A stretch of 64,000 nucleotides of DNA. It comes from Anaerolinea thermophila (GTDB taxonomy: Bacteria; Chloroflexota; Anaerolineae; Anaerolineales; Anaerolineaceae). Of the stretch, positions 1 through 8,906 are shown piece after piece. Location: assembly GCF_020723905.1 (NCBI RefSeq), contig NZ_DYHZ01000005.1:248001-312000 (forward strand), given 5' to 3'. The notes under the pieces are model-generated. The model ran no database searches. It had not been told where the DNA came from and was given only the letters and a program-made list of their open reading frames with translations. Position 1 is the first letter of the stretch. The number at the start of each line of letters is the position of its first letter. A program made the position numbers and the translations under genes.

Positions 1-39
1 AGTACTCCTCAAAAAGGAATTTTGCAATTTCCATCAACA

Positions 40-45
40 TATAAT
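40..45 (+). promoter_or_regulatory. Candidate -10 box for the XRE regulator-lysA pair
   Basis: A perfect TATAAT hexamer lies 27 bases before the ATG at 72. An AAGGA ribosome site follows at 60-64. I see no convincing -35 hexamer at 16-18 bases, and the window edge is close, so this is a -10 assignment only. Confidence 0.4.
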
Positions 46-71
46 TTCGCGTAGCCATTAAGGAACAAAAA

Positions 72-698
72 ATGGAAAACTTTGACAGGCAAGCAGAGTC
101 AATCGATGTGGGGCAAAGATTAAGGACCCTCCGCGAGGAAAGAGATATATCTATTCGAGCACTCGCCCGTATGAGTGGGTTATCAGCAAATGCTTTAAGT
201 ATGATTGAGAGGGGATTGACCTCACCATCGGTGAGCACTTTGAACAAACTGGCTGCAGCCCTCAAAGTTCCGGTTACTGCCTTTTTCCGTACACTCCCAG
301 TGAAAGAAGAGATTGTTTTTCGGAAAGCAGGGGAAAGAACCAGGGTTCCTTTCTTGAGGGGAATCATGGAGGGTTTGGGCGGAGAGCATTTCATTGGAAA
401 AGTAGAAGCCTTTTTATTAACCTTAGAAAACGGTGGGAATAGTGGTCCAAACTATATCGTTCACAGCGGACATGAACTGGTATTTTGCTTAAGAGGGAAA
501 CTTGAATACGATGTAGAAGGTAAATCATATTTACTTGAATCTGGAGATAGTCTGATCTTTTCTGCAAACTTGAAACACCGCTGGCGCAATTCTGGTACCT
601 CTGTGGTAAACGCCTTAATTGTTATCAGTGGTTTTCATGAAGAAGAATCCCCAGCAGAGTATCATCTCTCAATCTTACCTGAAGAAAATCAACCCTGA
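72..698 (+). CDS. XRE-family regulator with C-terminal cupin domain
   Basis: A 208-residue transcription factor. Residues about 14-70 form a lambda-repressor-like helix-turn-helix (GQRLRTLREERDISIRALA, then SANALSMIERG and SVSTLNKLAAAL). Residues about 110-190 form a cupin_2 beta barrel (HSGHELVFCLRGKLEYDVEG, ESGDSLIF). This architecture is known from regulators that sense a small ligand in the cupin pocket, such as PuuR-like proteins. The ATG has an AAGGA site seven bases upstream. lysA starts five bases after the stop codon, so the two are probably co-transcribed. Control of lysA, or response to a polyamine- or amino-acid-like ligand, is an inference from position only. Confidence 0.85.
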   Translation: MENFDRQAESIDVGQRLRTLREERDISIRALARMSGLSANALSMIERGLTSPSVSTLNKLAAALKVPVTAFFRTLPVKEEIVFRKAGERTRVPFLRGIMEGLGGEHFIGKVEAFLLTLENGGNSGPNYIVHSGHELVFCLRGKLEYDVEGKSYLLESGDSLIFSANLKHRWRNSGTSVVNALIVISGFHEEESPAEYHLSILPEENQP

Positions 699-703
699 TA
701 AAA

Positions 704-1999
704 ATGAAAAATATATATTCTCTTTTACCTGATAGTGCATCCGTTTCTGAGAACGGAGATTTCATCATCTCCCGCTTTACAATAAAGGAACTTGCAGAAA
801 AGTATGGCACACCTTTGTATATATATGATGCCGTGACTGTTCAAAGAAACATCCAGATTTTAAGGAATTGTTTGAGTAGATATTATCCTGGAGATAGTAC
901 TATAACCTACGCAGCAAAAGCCTATTTCTCTTACCCGTTTGCTCAGCATATTGCAAAAATGGGAATAGGAGTTGATATTGTCTCGGAAAATGAACTTCTA
1001 TTCGCTTTAAAAGCGGGAATCTCACCCCATAAAATTCATCTCCACGGGAATAACAAAACCGATTCAGAACTTGATGGTGCGATTCAATCCAATATTCATG
1101 CAATTGTGCTGGATAATTTTGATGATTTAAACAGACTTACCCATTTGTCGACCAGGAATTATTCCGTACCAGTCTGGATCAGAATTAATCCGGAAATTGA
1201 CGTTAATACACACCCGTATCGCCAGACCGGTCATGCCTTAAGCAAATTTGGATTTACTATCAGCGATGGGCAGGCAGAAAATGCTATTCGTGAACTTCTT
1301 TCCAATCCGAAATTTCAATTAAGAGGCATTCATACCCATATCGGGTCTCAGATATTTGATCCGCACACCTATTCAGAAGCAATTCACAAGATGCTTGCGG
1401 TAGCTAAGAAAAGCCAGTGGCTGCCAGTTGAAGTTTGTCCCGGGGGTGGGTGGGGTGTTCCATATCATCTTGAAGAAATTGATCTCGACACCGGGATTGA
1501 GCACTGGATAAAGGAAATTTCTAAGACTATTCAGGAAGAATATCAAGACACCTCTTTTATCCCACACTTATTTTTAGAACCAGGCAGATGGATTGTTGCG
1601 CGCGCAGGAATTGCTGTATACCGGGTGGGAGGTATAAAGTCACTTCCCAATGGAGAGAAATTGCTTGCCATTGATGGGGGGATGGGAGATAATATTCGTC
1701 CTTCCCTATATCAGGCAAAATATGAAGCCCTGTTAGCAGAAAATCCTTTAGGAAAACCCGTAACCCGGTATAAGGTAGTGGGAAGGTACTGTGAATCTGG
1801 GGATACTCTTTTAGAAGAAATTGATTTGCCGGAAGTTCAAGCGGGCAATCATTTGATTATTCCTGTTGCCGGCGCGTATCATCTCAGTATGGCATCCAAC
1901 TATAATCTGGTTCCCCGTCCTGCCGTTCTATGGATTGAAAACGGAGAGGTAACTGTACTTCAAAAACGAGAAAATTTATGGGACAGTTGGTGGTGTTAG
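704..1999 (+). CDS. lysA: Diaminopimelate decarboxylase
   Basis: Decarboxylates meso-diaminopimelate to L-lysine, the last step of lysine synthesis; a cytoplasmic PLP enzyme of the alanine-racemase fold (type III). At 431 residues it has the usual length. The PLP lysine sits in TYAAKAYFSYPFAQ. The HIGSQIFDP motif, the glycine-rich CPGGGWGVPY loop, the CESGDTL motif that contributes the second-subunit cysteine, and the final GAYHLSMASNYNLVPRP block are all present and favour LysA over ornithine or arginine decarboxylase. It follows the XRE-cupin gene by five bases. Its stop overlaps by four bases the stop of the convergent dinG-like gene. Confidence 0.9.
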   Translation: MKNIYSLLPDSASVSENGDFIISRFTIKELAEKYGTPLYIYDAVTVQRNIQILRNCLSRYYPGDSTITYAAKAYFSYPFAQHIAKMGIGVDIVSENELLFALKAGISPHKIHLHGNNKTDSELDGAIQSNIHAIVLDNFDDLNRLTHLSTRNYSVPVWIRINPEIDVNTHPYRQTGHALSKFGFTISDGQAENAIRELLSNPKFQLRGIHTHIGSQIFDPHTYSEAIHKMLAVAKKSQWLPVEVCPGGGWGVPYHLEEIDLDTGIEHWIKEISKTIQEEYQDTSFIPHLFLEPGRWIVARAGIAVYRVGGIKSLPNGEKLLAIDGGMGDNIRPSLYQAKYEALLAENPLGKPVTRYKVVGRYCESGDTLLEEIDLPEVQAGNHLIIPVAGAYHLSMASNYNLVPRPAVLWIENGEVTVLQKRENLWDSWWC

Positions 2000-4800
2000 A
2001 GGTTCAACCATCGTTTAGCAATGGACGGCAGATCTTCAGCACTTCCTATTTTCAAAGTGCAGGTGGGTAAACTTTCAATAAATGCCCTTCCATATCTTTT
2101 AGTCAGAATCCTTTTATCCAAAACAGCCACAATTCCCCGATCCGATTGCGTACGTATCAATCTGCCAAATCCCTGACGAAATCGGAGAATGGCTTCAGGT
2201 AAATGGTATTCGTTAAAAGGGTCTTCGAAGGTTTCCGCACGTGCCGCGACGATTGGATCTGAAGGCACATCAAAAGGTAACTTGGCAATGACAAGAACAG
2301 ACAAGGCTTCACCGGGAATATCGACGCCCTCCCAGAATGCCCGCGTTCCCAACAATACTGCTTTTTCTGCTTCTCGGAATGTGGCTAATAGAGTGTGAGT
2401 TGACGCTCCTTCTCCTTGCTCATAAACCAGGATTCCATGGTCTGCTAATAATGGCGTAATCGCTTGAGAGGTCCGTTTCAACTGGAGATAGGAAGTAAAG
2501 AGCACCAGCATTCGTCCCTCGGTTGCTTTAGCCAGACGCACAAGGACGCGTTCAAGTTCACGCTGGTACCCATTGGCATCCGAAGGTTCGGGAATATCAT
2601 TGACAATATACAATAATGCAGAACTCTCATAGTCGAACGGGGAACCCAGTTGCAATTCATTGGCTTCGTCTGCATATAAACGATTTCGTATGTAATCAAA
2701 ACCTTCATTGGCAGTAAGAGTAGCCGAGGTCAAAATCACACTGGACTTTTCATGCCAGATATATTGCTCCATCAAGGGTCCAATATGTAAAGGCGCTCCA
2801 TTGATAGAAATAAAATTCCCATTAGGCTGGATTTCAATCCAATAAATCATATTCTGTTGAGGTTGGGAAATGCAGGCATGAATGTTCAAATCTGTTTCTG
2901 CTAATCGGCGATAAATAGATGCCAGCGCGTCTACAGTATCCTGGAGCCCTTCGTTCATCGATTCCCAAAATTCCGAACAGTTCTTATAAATTTCGCTTAA
3001 GAGGTTTAACAGGAGTGTAAATGTTTCGTGTGTATTGTCCCATTCAACTTCTACGCTTGTCCAGGATGGTAAAGTGCGTACACTTTCAATAATTCGGATT
3101 TCCTGTCCATATCCTCCAAGGGGATGTCCATCCCGTTGATCTTCTAAAAAATCATTTACAGCGTGGAAGAAGTTTTTAACAAAATTTTCCAGCCGAAAAG
3201 AGATATCTGTTGCCCGTTCAAACAATTGAGTAAATGCAGCCAAATCCGAAGGTCGAAGGCTTTGCCTGACTTCTGAGAATAACCTGCCCAGTAATCCTGT
3301 CGAGGTGCTTCCTAATTCTTTGAGAAGCCGTAAAATATCCGACTGGGAGACCCGGAAACTTAATGCGTTTGTGGTGGCACCTTCTAAATGATGCGCTTCA
3401 TCTACAATCAGATATTGATAATCTGGTAAAAGCCGATTCCCGGTAGCAATATCGGATAATAAAAGTGCATGGTTGACAATGATCAGGTGAGCACTTTGTG
3501 CTGATTGTCTGGCGCGATAGAAAGGACAATTTCCTCCCGTCCTGGCAATACAAACCTCCGCTTTACAGCCTTCATCTTCTGCTGAAATGCGGTTCCAAAT
3601 CTCTCGTTCAACGGGCCCGTTCAAATTGATTTCGTTTCGGTCTCCGGATTGACTGCTTAATAGCCAAACTAACACTTTGGCTAAAACTCTCATCTCATCA
3701 GCGTTGGATGGACCACGCTGACGCAGTGCCTCCAGTCTTCGAGGACATAAATAATTAGATCTGCCTTTTAGCACAACAGCCCGGAGATCAAGATTGAGTG
3801 CATTACGCAAATCGGGAATGTCTTTTTTTATTAATTGATCTTGTAGGGTTATCGTATTTGTTGAAATAACTACCCGGGTATTGTTTTGATAGGCAAATAT
3901 TGCGGCTGGGATTAAATAGGCAAAAGATTTCCCGGTGCCAGTCCCTGCTTCGACCATCAAGTGATACGGAGTAGAAAGAGCCTGACATACTTCTCGAAGC
4001 ATTTCAACTTGCTGTTGCCGATACTCATATTGCTCAAAGTAATGAGCAAAAGGACCGTGATGTTCGAGCAAACCAGCAATTTCATCAGGGTTAAGGGGGA
4101 TGGGGCGGTCTACGGTTTCCGTTAGTGGATATACGGGTTCAGAAGCCATTTCAAAAGGCTGATAGCGCTGTCGCTTACTTTTACTTTTCAGTGCATTTGA
4201 TGAAATTTTATGACTTAGAACATCTCGAAATACAATATGGGCATCCCAGTCCAGCGGTTCGCTCAATTGAACAATTTCAGAGAGAAGTTCTACCGGCAGG
4301 TCAGCCGCCATTTCCAGCAGTGAGATAAACAATGCATGAGTTACGCGTGCATCATCCAAAGCGCGATGGGTGGCGGGCAAGAGAATTCCTAAAGACTGAG
4401 CCAGAACACCTAAATTGTATCGGCTGGCAGTTGGAAGCAATACAGATGCCAGCTCATACGTATCAATAACGTGATTGTTCCATAAAATACGTTGTTTTTG
4501 AAGAAAGGAGAGATCAAAGCGAATGTTATGCCCTACTACCGGGCTGTTGCCAACAAATTGAGCCAAATCCCCAATAACTTCCTGGATAGTTGGGGCTTTG
4601 CGCACCATATCATTTGTAATTCCAGTCAATTGGGTGATAAAAGCAGGTATGGTTTTGGTTGGTTTAACCAGAGTAGACCACTCTTCTTCCACGCGCCGGT
4701 TCGAAAAACGTACAGCGCCAATCTCAATAATACAATCCTTTTCAGGGTCCAATCCGGTAGTCTCAATGTCAATGGCTACATACATACTCATGTCTGGCAT
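1996..4800 (-). CDS. dinG: DinG-family helicase with N-terminal DnaQ-like 3'-5' exonuclease
   Basis: A 934-residue fusion. Residues 7-170 are a DEDDh exonuclease domain: D11 and E13 in VAIDIETTG, the GHNIRFDLSFL block, and HRALDDARVT. From about residue 245 it is an XPD/DinG-type superfamily 2 helicase with Walker A EAGTGTGKS near 285 and a DEAH box near 467. Cysteines near residues 352, 412, 417 and 425 lie where E. coli DinG binds its 4Fe-4S cluster, which suggests a cluster here; some exonuclease-type DinG proteins of Firmicutes lack it. Likely role: unwinding of D-loops, R-loops or 5'-tailed DNA with end trimming in repair. The ATG at 4800 has AAGG five bases upstream. Confidence 0.88.
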   Translation of the reverse strand: MPDMSMYVAIDIETTGLDPEKDCIIEIGAVRFSNRRVEEEWSTLVKPTKTIPAFITQLTGITNDMVRKAPTIQEVIGDLAQFVGNSPVVGHNIRFDLSFLQKQRILWNNHVIDTYELASVLLPTASRYNLGVLAQSLGILLPATHRALDDARVTHALFISLLEMAADLPVELLSEIVQLSEPLDWDAHIVFRDVLSHKISSNALKSKSKRQRYQPFEMASEPVYPLTETVDRPIPLNPDEIAGLLEHHGPFAHYFEQYEYRQQQVEMLREVCQALSTPYHLMVEAGTGTGKSFAYLIPAAIFAYQNNTRVVISTNTITLQDQLIKKDIPDLRNALNLDLRAVVLKGRSNYLCPRRLEALRQRGPSNADEMRVLAKVLVWLLSSQSGDRNEINLNGPVEREIWNRISAEDEGCKAEVCIARTGGNCPFYRARQSAQSAHLIIVNHALLLSDIATGNRLLPDYQYLIVDEAHHLEGATTNALSFRVSQSDILRLLKELGSTSTGLLGRLFSEVRQSLRPSDLAAFTQLFERATDISFRLENFVKNFFHAVNDFLEDQRDGHPLGGYGQEIRIIESVRTLPSWTSVEVEWDNTHETFTLLLNLLSEIYKNCSEFWESMNEGLQDTVDALASIYRRLAETDLNIHACISQPQQNMIYWIEIQPNGNFISINGAPLHIGPLMEQYIWHEKSSVILTSATLTANEGFDYIRNRLYADEANELQLGSPFDYESSALLYIVNDIPEPSDANGYQRELERVLVRLAKATEGRMLVLFTSYLQLKRTSQAITPLLADHGILVYEQGEGASTHTLLATFREAEKAVLLGTRAFWEGVDIPGEALSVLVIAKLPFDVPSDPIVAARAETFEDPFNEYHLPEAILRFRQGFGRLIRTQSDRGIVAVLDKRILTKRYGRAFIESLPTCTLKIGSAEDLPSIAKRWLNL

Positions 4801-4844
4801 TATACCTTATGAAGCATATCCTTTCTCTCATTTTTAATTTGCTC

Positions 4845-4850
4845 TATAAT
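4845..4850 (+). promoter_or_regulatory. Candidate -10 box for the aldo/keto reductase gene
   Basis: A perfect TATAAT 34 bases before the ATG at 4885, with a GGGAGGA ribosome site between them. The -35 region (TTTCTC at 4822-4827) is a poor match, so the call rests on the -10 and its position in the divergent gap after dinG. Confidence 0.35.
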
Positions 4851-4884
4851 CAGAGGCAATGGCAAGTCACCACTGGGAGGAATT

Positions 4885-5816
4885 ATGTACCAGCAAGGCT
4901 ATGAAGATATTTTTGAAGGGCACCAAATGGGAATTGGCGCCTGGGCATGGGGAGATCGTCTGGTTTGGGGGTATGGAAAGGGATATTCCCTTGCCGATTT
5001 GAGAGAAGTATTTGAAATTTCCATTCGATCGGGGATTACTTTTTTTGATACTGCAGAAGTTTATGGTCAGGGAGAGTCTGAAAATATTTTGGGACAATTC
5101 CTGGAAACTACACAGCAAAAGATTTTCATTGCTACAAAATTTATGCCTTTTCCCTGGCGTCTCAACCGTCAAGCCCTGATCAATGCGCTTAAGGGTTCTC
5201 TCAAGCGTTTGCGAGTAGAGCAGGTTGACCTGTATCAAATTCATCAGCCTTTACCGCCCATAAATATTGAAACGTGGATGGAAGGTATGATTGAGGCAGT
5301 TCAGCGAGGGATGACCAGAGCAGTGGGTGTCTCGAACTATGACCTTGATCAAATGCAAAGAGCGTTTGATCGTTTGATTAGGGATGGAATCAGGCTGGCT
5401 TCGAATCAGGTTGAATATCACTTGCTGAACCGTAAAATTGAAAAAAGTGGCTTATTACAAAGAGCCAATGAATTAGGAATAAAAATAATTGCCTACAGCC
5501 CTCTGGCTATGGGGGTGTTAACAGGAAAATATACTCCTGATTCACCTCCATCCGGAATTCGGGGTGCGCGGTATAACAAAAGGGTATTGCTCAAAATACA
5601 GCCTCTACTCAATCTTTTGAAAGAAATTGGTGAGCAACACTACAAAACCCCTGCCAGGTTGCCTTGAATTGGGTAATTTGCAAAGGCGCTTTGCCAATTC
5701 CTGGTGCCAAAACACGATCGCAGGCAGAACAAAATGCGGGGGCCATTCATTGGAGGCTTTCTGAAAATGAAGTTGCTTTGTTGGATGAAATCAGCGATCA
5801 GGTTACACAAGAATAA
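4885..5816 (+). pseudogene. Aldo/keto reductase, frameshifted near its C-terminus
   Basis: An NADPH-dependent aldo/keto reductase with the family tetrad visible: Asp and Tyr in FFDTAEVYGQGESEN, Lys in ATKFMPF and His in YQIHQPLP. The open frame from the ATG stops at 5665-5667. Frame 3 then continues without a stop from about 5658 to the TAA at 5814-5816, and encodes the family C-terminus (ALNWVICKGALPIPGAK, then SQAEQNAGAIHWRLSENE). Restoring one C in the GCC-AGG stretch at 5652-5658, to read GCC-CAG-GTT (Ala-Gln-Val), would rejoin the frames. So this is either a real one-base deletion or a sequence error. The truncated product of 260 residues would lack the last NADPH-binding segment. Confidence 0.85.
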
Positions 5817-5827
5817 CCTTTTTATGA

Positions 5828-5833
5828 TATGAT
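5828..5833 (+). promoter_or_regulatory. Candidate extended -10 promoter for the 180-residue hypothetical gene
   Basis: TATGAT preceded by TG one base before it (TGATATGAT, 5825-5833), an extended -10 pattern, 36 bases before the ATG at 5870. No good -35 is seen. Confidence 0.35.
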
Positions 5834-5869
5834 TTTGCCTCTATATTTGAAAGAAAGGTGGCAGACTGC

Positions 5870-6412
5870 ATGTCAGAACAAGAACACGTCCGTTACTTAC
5901 CCTTTCACGCTATTAATGAGTTCATGGTAGATGAGTATCGAGAAAAAGTTATTCGATTTGTGTTCGAAAACCTTGGGGGGGTGAACGCCGCAAGAAAAAA
6001 TGCGATTCTCTCAATTTTTAAGAAACAGGTAAAAATTCCAGGATTTCGGGACAGTTCACTGGCCCCTCTTCCTCTGAAAATCCGTCATGGAGAAACCTTG
6101 TTTGAACGAAATCCTGAATTTGTCGCCCAGGTTCTTCAGGCATGGGCAGAACTTCATGGCGATTTACGGGAAAAAGTTTTTCAAATGTTGACATCTCGTG
6201 GATGGAAGAACCTGCTCCCTCCAGAAACAGATCGCTCGAAATTGCCCGGATTTCAGGTGGAATGGCCCAAATCAGAAACTTACGAGGTTCTAGATCAAAG
6301 TTTCGCTGAACAAAATCCTGATCTGGAAATCCCCAATGACGATGTTCGGCTCATGGCAGTATGGTTGGTTAATGCCCTGCCTTACGAATTGTTTGAAGAA
6401 GATAAGCCTTAA
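5870..6412 (+). CDS. Conserved-looking hypothetical protein, 180 residues
   Basis: I do not recognise the family. The protein is soluble, without signal peptide or membrane segment, and has an acidic C-terminus. The N-terminal third (VRYLPFHAINEFMVDEYREK) and a repeated R/K-rich helix pattern suggest an all-helical fold. I chose ATG 5870 because a GAAAGGTGG ribosome site lies nine bases upstream; an in-frame GTG at 5858 lies inside that site and would add four residues. It is a single gene with its own candidate promoter and a strong terminator just after the stop. Confidence 0.7.
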   Translation: MSEQEHVRYLPFHAINEFMVDEYREKVIRFVFENLGGVNAARKNAILSIFKKQVKIPGFRDSSLAPLPLKIRHGETLFERNPEFVAQVLQAWAELHGDLREKVFQMLTSRGWKNLLPPETDRSKLPGFQVEWPKSETYEVLDQSFAEQNPDLEIPNDDVRLMAVWLVNALPYELFEEDKP

Positions 6413-6415
6413 AGA

Positions 6416-6455
6416 AAAGCCGGGGGTCTTAAAAAACCCTCGGCTTTCCCTTTTA
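6416..6455. terminator. Bidirectional rho-independent terminator between convergent genes
   Basis: Eleven-base-pair stem (6416-6426 with 6437-6447, one G-U pair) with an A-run on the left and a T-rich tail on the right, so it can serve both the hypothetical gene and the YceI gene. Confidence 0.8.
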
Positions 6456-7175
6456 TTATTGTTCAGTAAAAACAAATTCTAAAGTAAGAGAAACACCATC
6501 TTTGACAATTAAAACTCCAGCAATATTTGGGGGTTCAATTCCCCAATCTGCCATGTAAATGAAGGTGGTGGCTTTGCCCGTTAATTCTTTTCCTCTTAAC
6601 ATGGCTGAGACATCCCATGTTACTGATCGAGTTACTTCCCGAATGGTTAAGTCGCCAACCAGTTGAAAATTTACCAGTTCATTTTCCTTCGGATTCTGGG
6701 GAAGTCCCTTAACATCCTTCACCATAAAACGAGCCAGGGGGAATTTTTCCGATTCCAGCCAGCGATTTTGAATTGCAGCGTCTCTTCTGCTGCTGTCGCT
6801 TTTTAATGTGCTGATATCCACAATAAATTCGCCAAAAGTGACATTAGATAAATTCTGCGTATCGATTTGGATCTCTCCACTGATTGCACTGGTTTTTCCC
6901 ACGGCAGTTGCCAAACGATTATTCTGGTTTAAGAAAGTCTCATCCACCGAATAGGAAATAACCGATCTTTGTTTGTCCAGGATAAAATTCCTGGCGGTAA
7001 CAATTTCCTCGGTATTTTTTATACCTTCAGTCATTTCTACAACAGGCGTTGATGTTGGTGTGGGCAAAGGGGTTTTCGTCGGAGACGCACTTACGCCACC
7101 AGCACACCCTGATAAAAAGCCGATAGAAAAGATCAGAAAGACTAAAATAAACTGAATTCTAAATTTGCTTTTCAT
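6456..7175 (-). CDS. YceI-like domain lipoprotein
   Basis: A 239-residue exported protein. Residues 1-24 are a lipoprotein signal peptide with lipobox FLSGC. A short Pro/Thr-rich linker (residues about 30-45) follows, and residues about 65-238 form a YceI-type lipocalin-like beta barrel: ISGEIQIDTQNLSNV, SSRRDAAIQNRWLESEKFPLA and the final VKDGVSLTLEFVF strand. Members bind isoprenoid or other apolar ligands in the periplasm or at the cell surface. The ligand here is unknown. The Pro/Thr linker that sets a domain away from the membrane recurs in other lipoproteins of this window. Confidence 0.85.
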   Translation of the reverse strand: MKSKFRIQFILVFLIFSIGFLSGCAGGVSASPTKTPLPTPTSTPVVEMTEGIKNTEEIVTARNFILDKQRSVISYSVDETFLNQNNRLATAVGKTSAISGEIQIDTQNLSNVTFGEFIVDISTLKSDSSRRDAAIQNRWLESEKFPLARFMVKDVKGLPQNPKENELVNFQLVGDLTIREVTRSVTWDVSAMLRGKELTGKATTFIYMADWGIEPPNIAGVLIVKDGVSLTLEFVFTEQ

Positions 7176-7284
7176 AAATACTCCAAAAGTATACTAATAA
7201 GGTTCTTTATAAAGAGATATTTTACTGGATTTGTGTTTTTTATTGTGTGAGAGAATATTAATCAAGGATTTTGATGAGGACGAA

Positions 7285-8619
7285 ATGATAAATTCACTCA
7301 GAAACACGTTTAATCTTCCCGAAAGCCCGATCCTGGCGATTGTAGGGAGCGGAGGTAAAACCTCATTGTTGTTCCGTTTAGCAAAGGAATATTCTCCTTT
7401 GGTCATTTTATCCAATACCGCTCATCTAGGAATGTCCCAGGGAGAAAATGCCGATAAAGTGTTTCAGGTCAGCACTTCACAGGAAATTGACAGAATAATC
7501 ACTTCAGAATTCAAGGGAATTCTGCTAATTACGGGAATGCCGGATAAAAAGGATAGATATACAGGGCTAGACGAAATGATGATTTCTCATCTCATCAAAA
7601 TCTGTAAAGAAAAAGGCATTCCGTTACTGATCGAAGCCGATGGCTGTCGGGGAAAACCACTTAAAGCACCTGCTCCGTGGGAGCCTCCCATTCCACAGGA
7701 AGTAGAACAGGTCATTGTATGCATTGGTGCAAATGGATTTGGGAAGGAGTTGAGTGAAGAATGGGTTTATCGTGTGGATGATTTTGCAAACCTTTCCCAC
7801 ACAGCCTTGGGAGACCCCATCTCTCCAGAAACCATTTTTCAAGTGATAGTTCATCCCTTTGGAGGACAAAAAAATATTCCTCAAAATGCCAGACGGTACC
7901 TGCTTATCAATCAGGCGGATCAACCCGATCAGCAGGAATTTGGTGGTGAGATAGCCATTCGGTCCTTAACTGCATATGAGAAATGTGTCATTGCAAGTTT
8001 AAATGGCATCGATTTTACAAAGCCAGTGCAAATTCACCGGGTGTATTCACCCGTTGCTGGTGTGATCCTTGCTGCAGGTGAAAGTCGCCGATTTGGTTCT
8101 CCAAAACTATTGTTGCAATTGGATGGCGAGCCGTTAATTCGCAGAATTACAAAAGTAGCCCTTCAGGGTTGCTTAAAACCCGTCTCGATAATTCTAGGAG
8201 CGTACCCGGAAGTTTCGAAAGTCGTTTCAGATTTAAATGTCAATGTAATTGAAAATCGGTTTTGGCGGCTTGGACAATCCAGTTCGGTTAAAATTGCGAT
8301 GGAAACACTCTCCAATTCCGTTGATGCAGTAATTTTCTTACTGGGTGATCAACCCTTTATTACCCCGAACATTCTCCAGAAACTGGTGCATGCTTTTTCC
8401 ATATCTCGGGCGCCAATCATTGCCCCTGTTGTAAATGGGCAGCGGACAAATCCTGTTCTTTTTAGCCGAGAAACATTTTCTTCCCTAAAAGGAATCACTG
8501 GAGATACAGGAGGAAGACAATTATTTCAGAAATTCCCTGTCGAATTAATTCCCTGGGATGATGAGAAATTGTTAATTGATATTGACACCATAGAAGACTT
8601 ATCAAAGTTGGATAACTAA
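7285..8619 (+). CDS. Fusion of YqeC-type hydroxylase accessory protein and MocA-type nucleotidyltransferase
   Basis: A two-domain protein of 444 residues. Residues about 14-235 match the YqeC family (selenium-dependent molybdenum hydroxylase accessory protein) with a P-loop-like GSGGKTS at 21-27 and EADGCRGKPLKAPAPWEPPIP. From about residue 255 it is a MocA/MobA-like nucleotidyltransferase with GVILAAGESRRFGSPKLLL and a LLGDQPF motif. MocA makes molybdopterin cytosine dinucleotide, the cofactor form used by xanthine-dehydrogenase-type enzymes. I start at ATG 7285 because GAGGA lies five bases upstream; a TTG at 7231 would add 18 unlikely residues. Its probable clients in the window are XdhC (37.3 kb) and the molybdenum hydroxylase (61.6 kb). 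Confidence 0.85.
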   Translation: MINSLRNTFNLPESPILAIVGSGGKTSLLFRLAKEYSPLVILSNTAHLGMSQGENADKVFQVSTSQEIDRIITSEFKGILLITGMPDKKDRYTGLDEMMISHLIKICKEKGIPLLIEADGCRGKPLKAPAPWEPPIPQEVEQVIVCIGANGFGKELSEEWVYRVDDFANLSHTALGDPISPETIFQVIVHPFGGQKNIPQNARRYLLINQADQPDQQEFGGEIAIRSLTAYEKCVIASLNGIDFTKPVQIHRVYSPVAGVILAAGESRRFGSPKLLLQLDGEPLIRRITKVALQGCLKPVSIILGAYPEVSKVVSDLNVNVIENRFWRLGQSSSVKIAMETLSNSVDAVIFLLGDQPFITPNILQKLVHAFSISRAPIIAPVVNGQRTNPVLFSRETFSSLKGITGDTGGRQLFQKFPVELIPWDDEKLLIDIDTIEDLSKLDN

Positions 8620-8635
8620 CCGTTGAGGTGAATCT

Positions 8636-8857
8636 CTACATTGAATGATGAGGAGTCGTATCACATTGCTGGATAATGGCTTGTACTTTTTCGAAAAAAG
8701 TTTGTGGATGAATATGATGATACAAAGCTGCGTCTTTTATTGTGTCAAAAATACCCATAGGGCAGCCAATGCAAGCCATTCGATACTGAATAAAAAGGCT
8801 GGTAGTTTGGGGATATTGGCGGAGTAAATCGTAAATTCTTGTATCTAAACCAATCAC
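8636..8857 (-). CDS. DUF1858-domain small protein with CxxC motif
   Basis: A 73-residue protein. Nearly all of it is a DUF1858/ScdA-N-like domain with the typical ACIGCPMG cysteine pair near residues 30-33. Such domains occur next to, or fused with, iron-sulfur and nitrosative-stress proteins (hybrid cluster protein, ScdA/YtfE). The start is GTG with no Shine-Dalgarno sequence; a TATAAT-type -10 lies seven bases upstream, so the mRNA may be leaderless. The gene follows a Crp/Fnr regulator on the same strand, and an FNR-like box lies between them. Confidence 0.8.
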   Translation of the reverse strand: MIGLDTRIYDLLRQYPQTTSLFIQYRMACIGCPMGIFDTIKDAALYHHIHPQTFFEKVQAIIQQCDTTPHHSM

Positions 8858-8863
8858 AATTCA

Positions 8864-8906
8864 ATTATATTGAAAAATATTCCGAGAGCGCTTTGTTGTA
8901 GATCAA
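8864..8906 (-). promoter_or_regulatory. FNR-like box and -10 element controlling the DUF1858 gene
   Basis: Read on the plus strand, 8893-8906 is TTGTT-GTAG-ATCAA, nine of ten positions of the FNR consensus TTGAT-N4-ATCAA. On the minus strand a TATAAT -10 occupies 8869-8864. If transcription starts at the G of the GTG at 8857, the box is centred near -42.5, close to the class II activator position (-41.5). The regulator gene next door ends at 8907. Confidence 0.6.
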
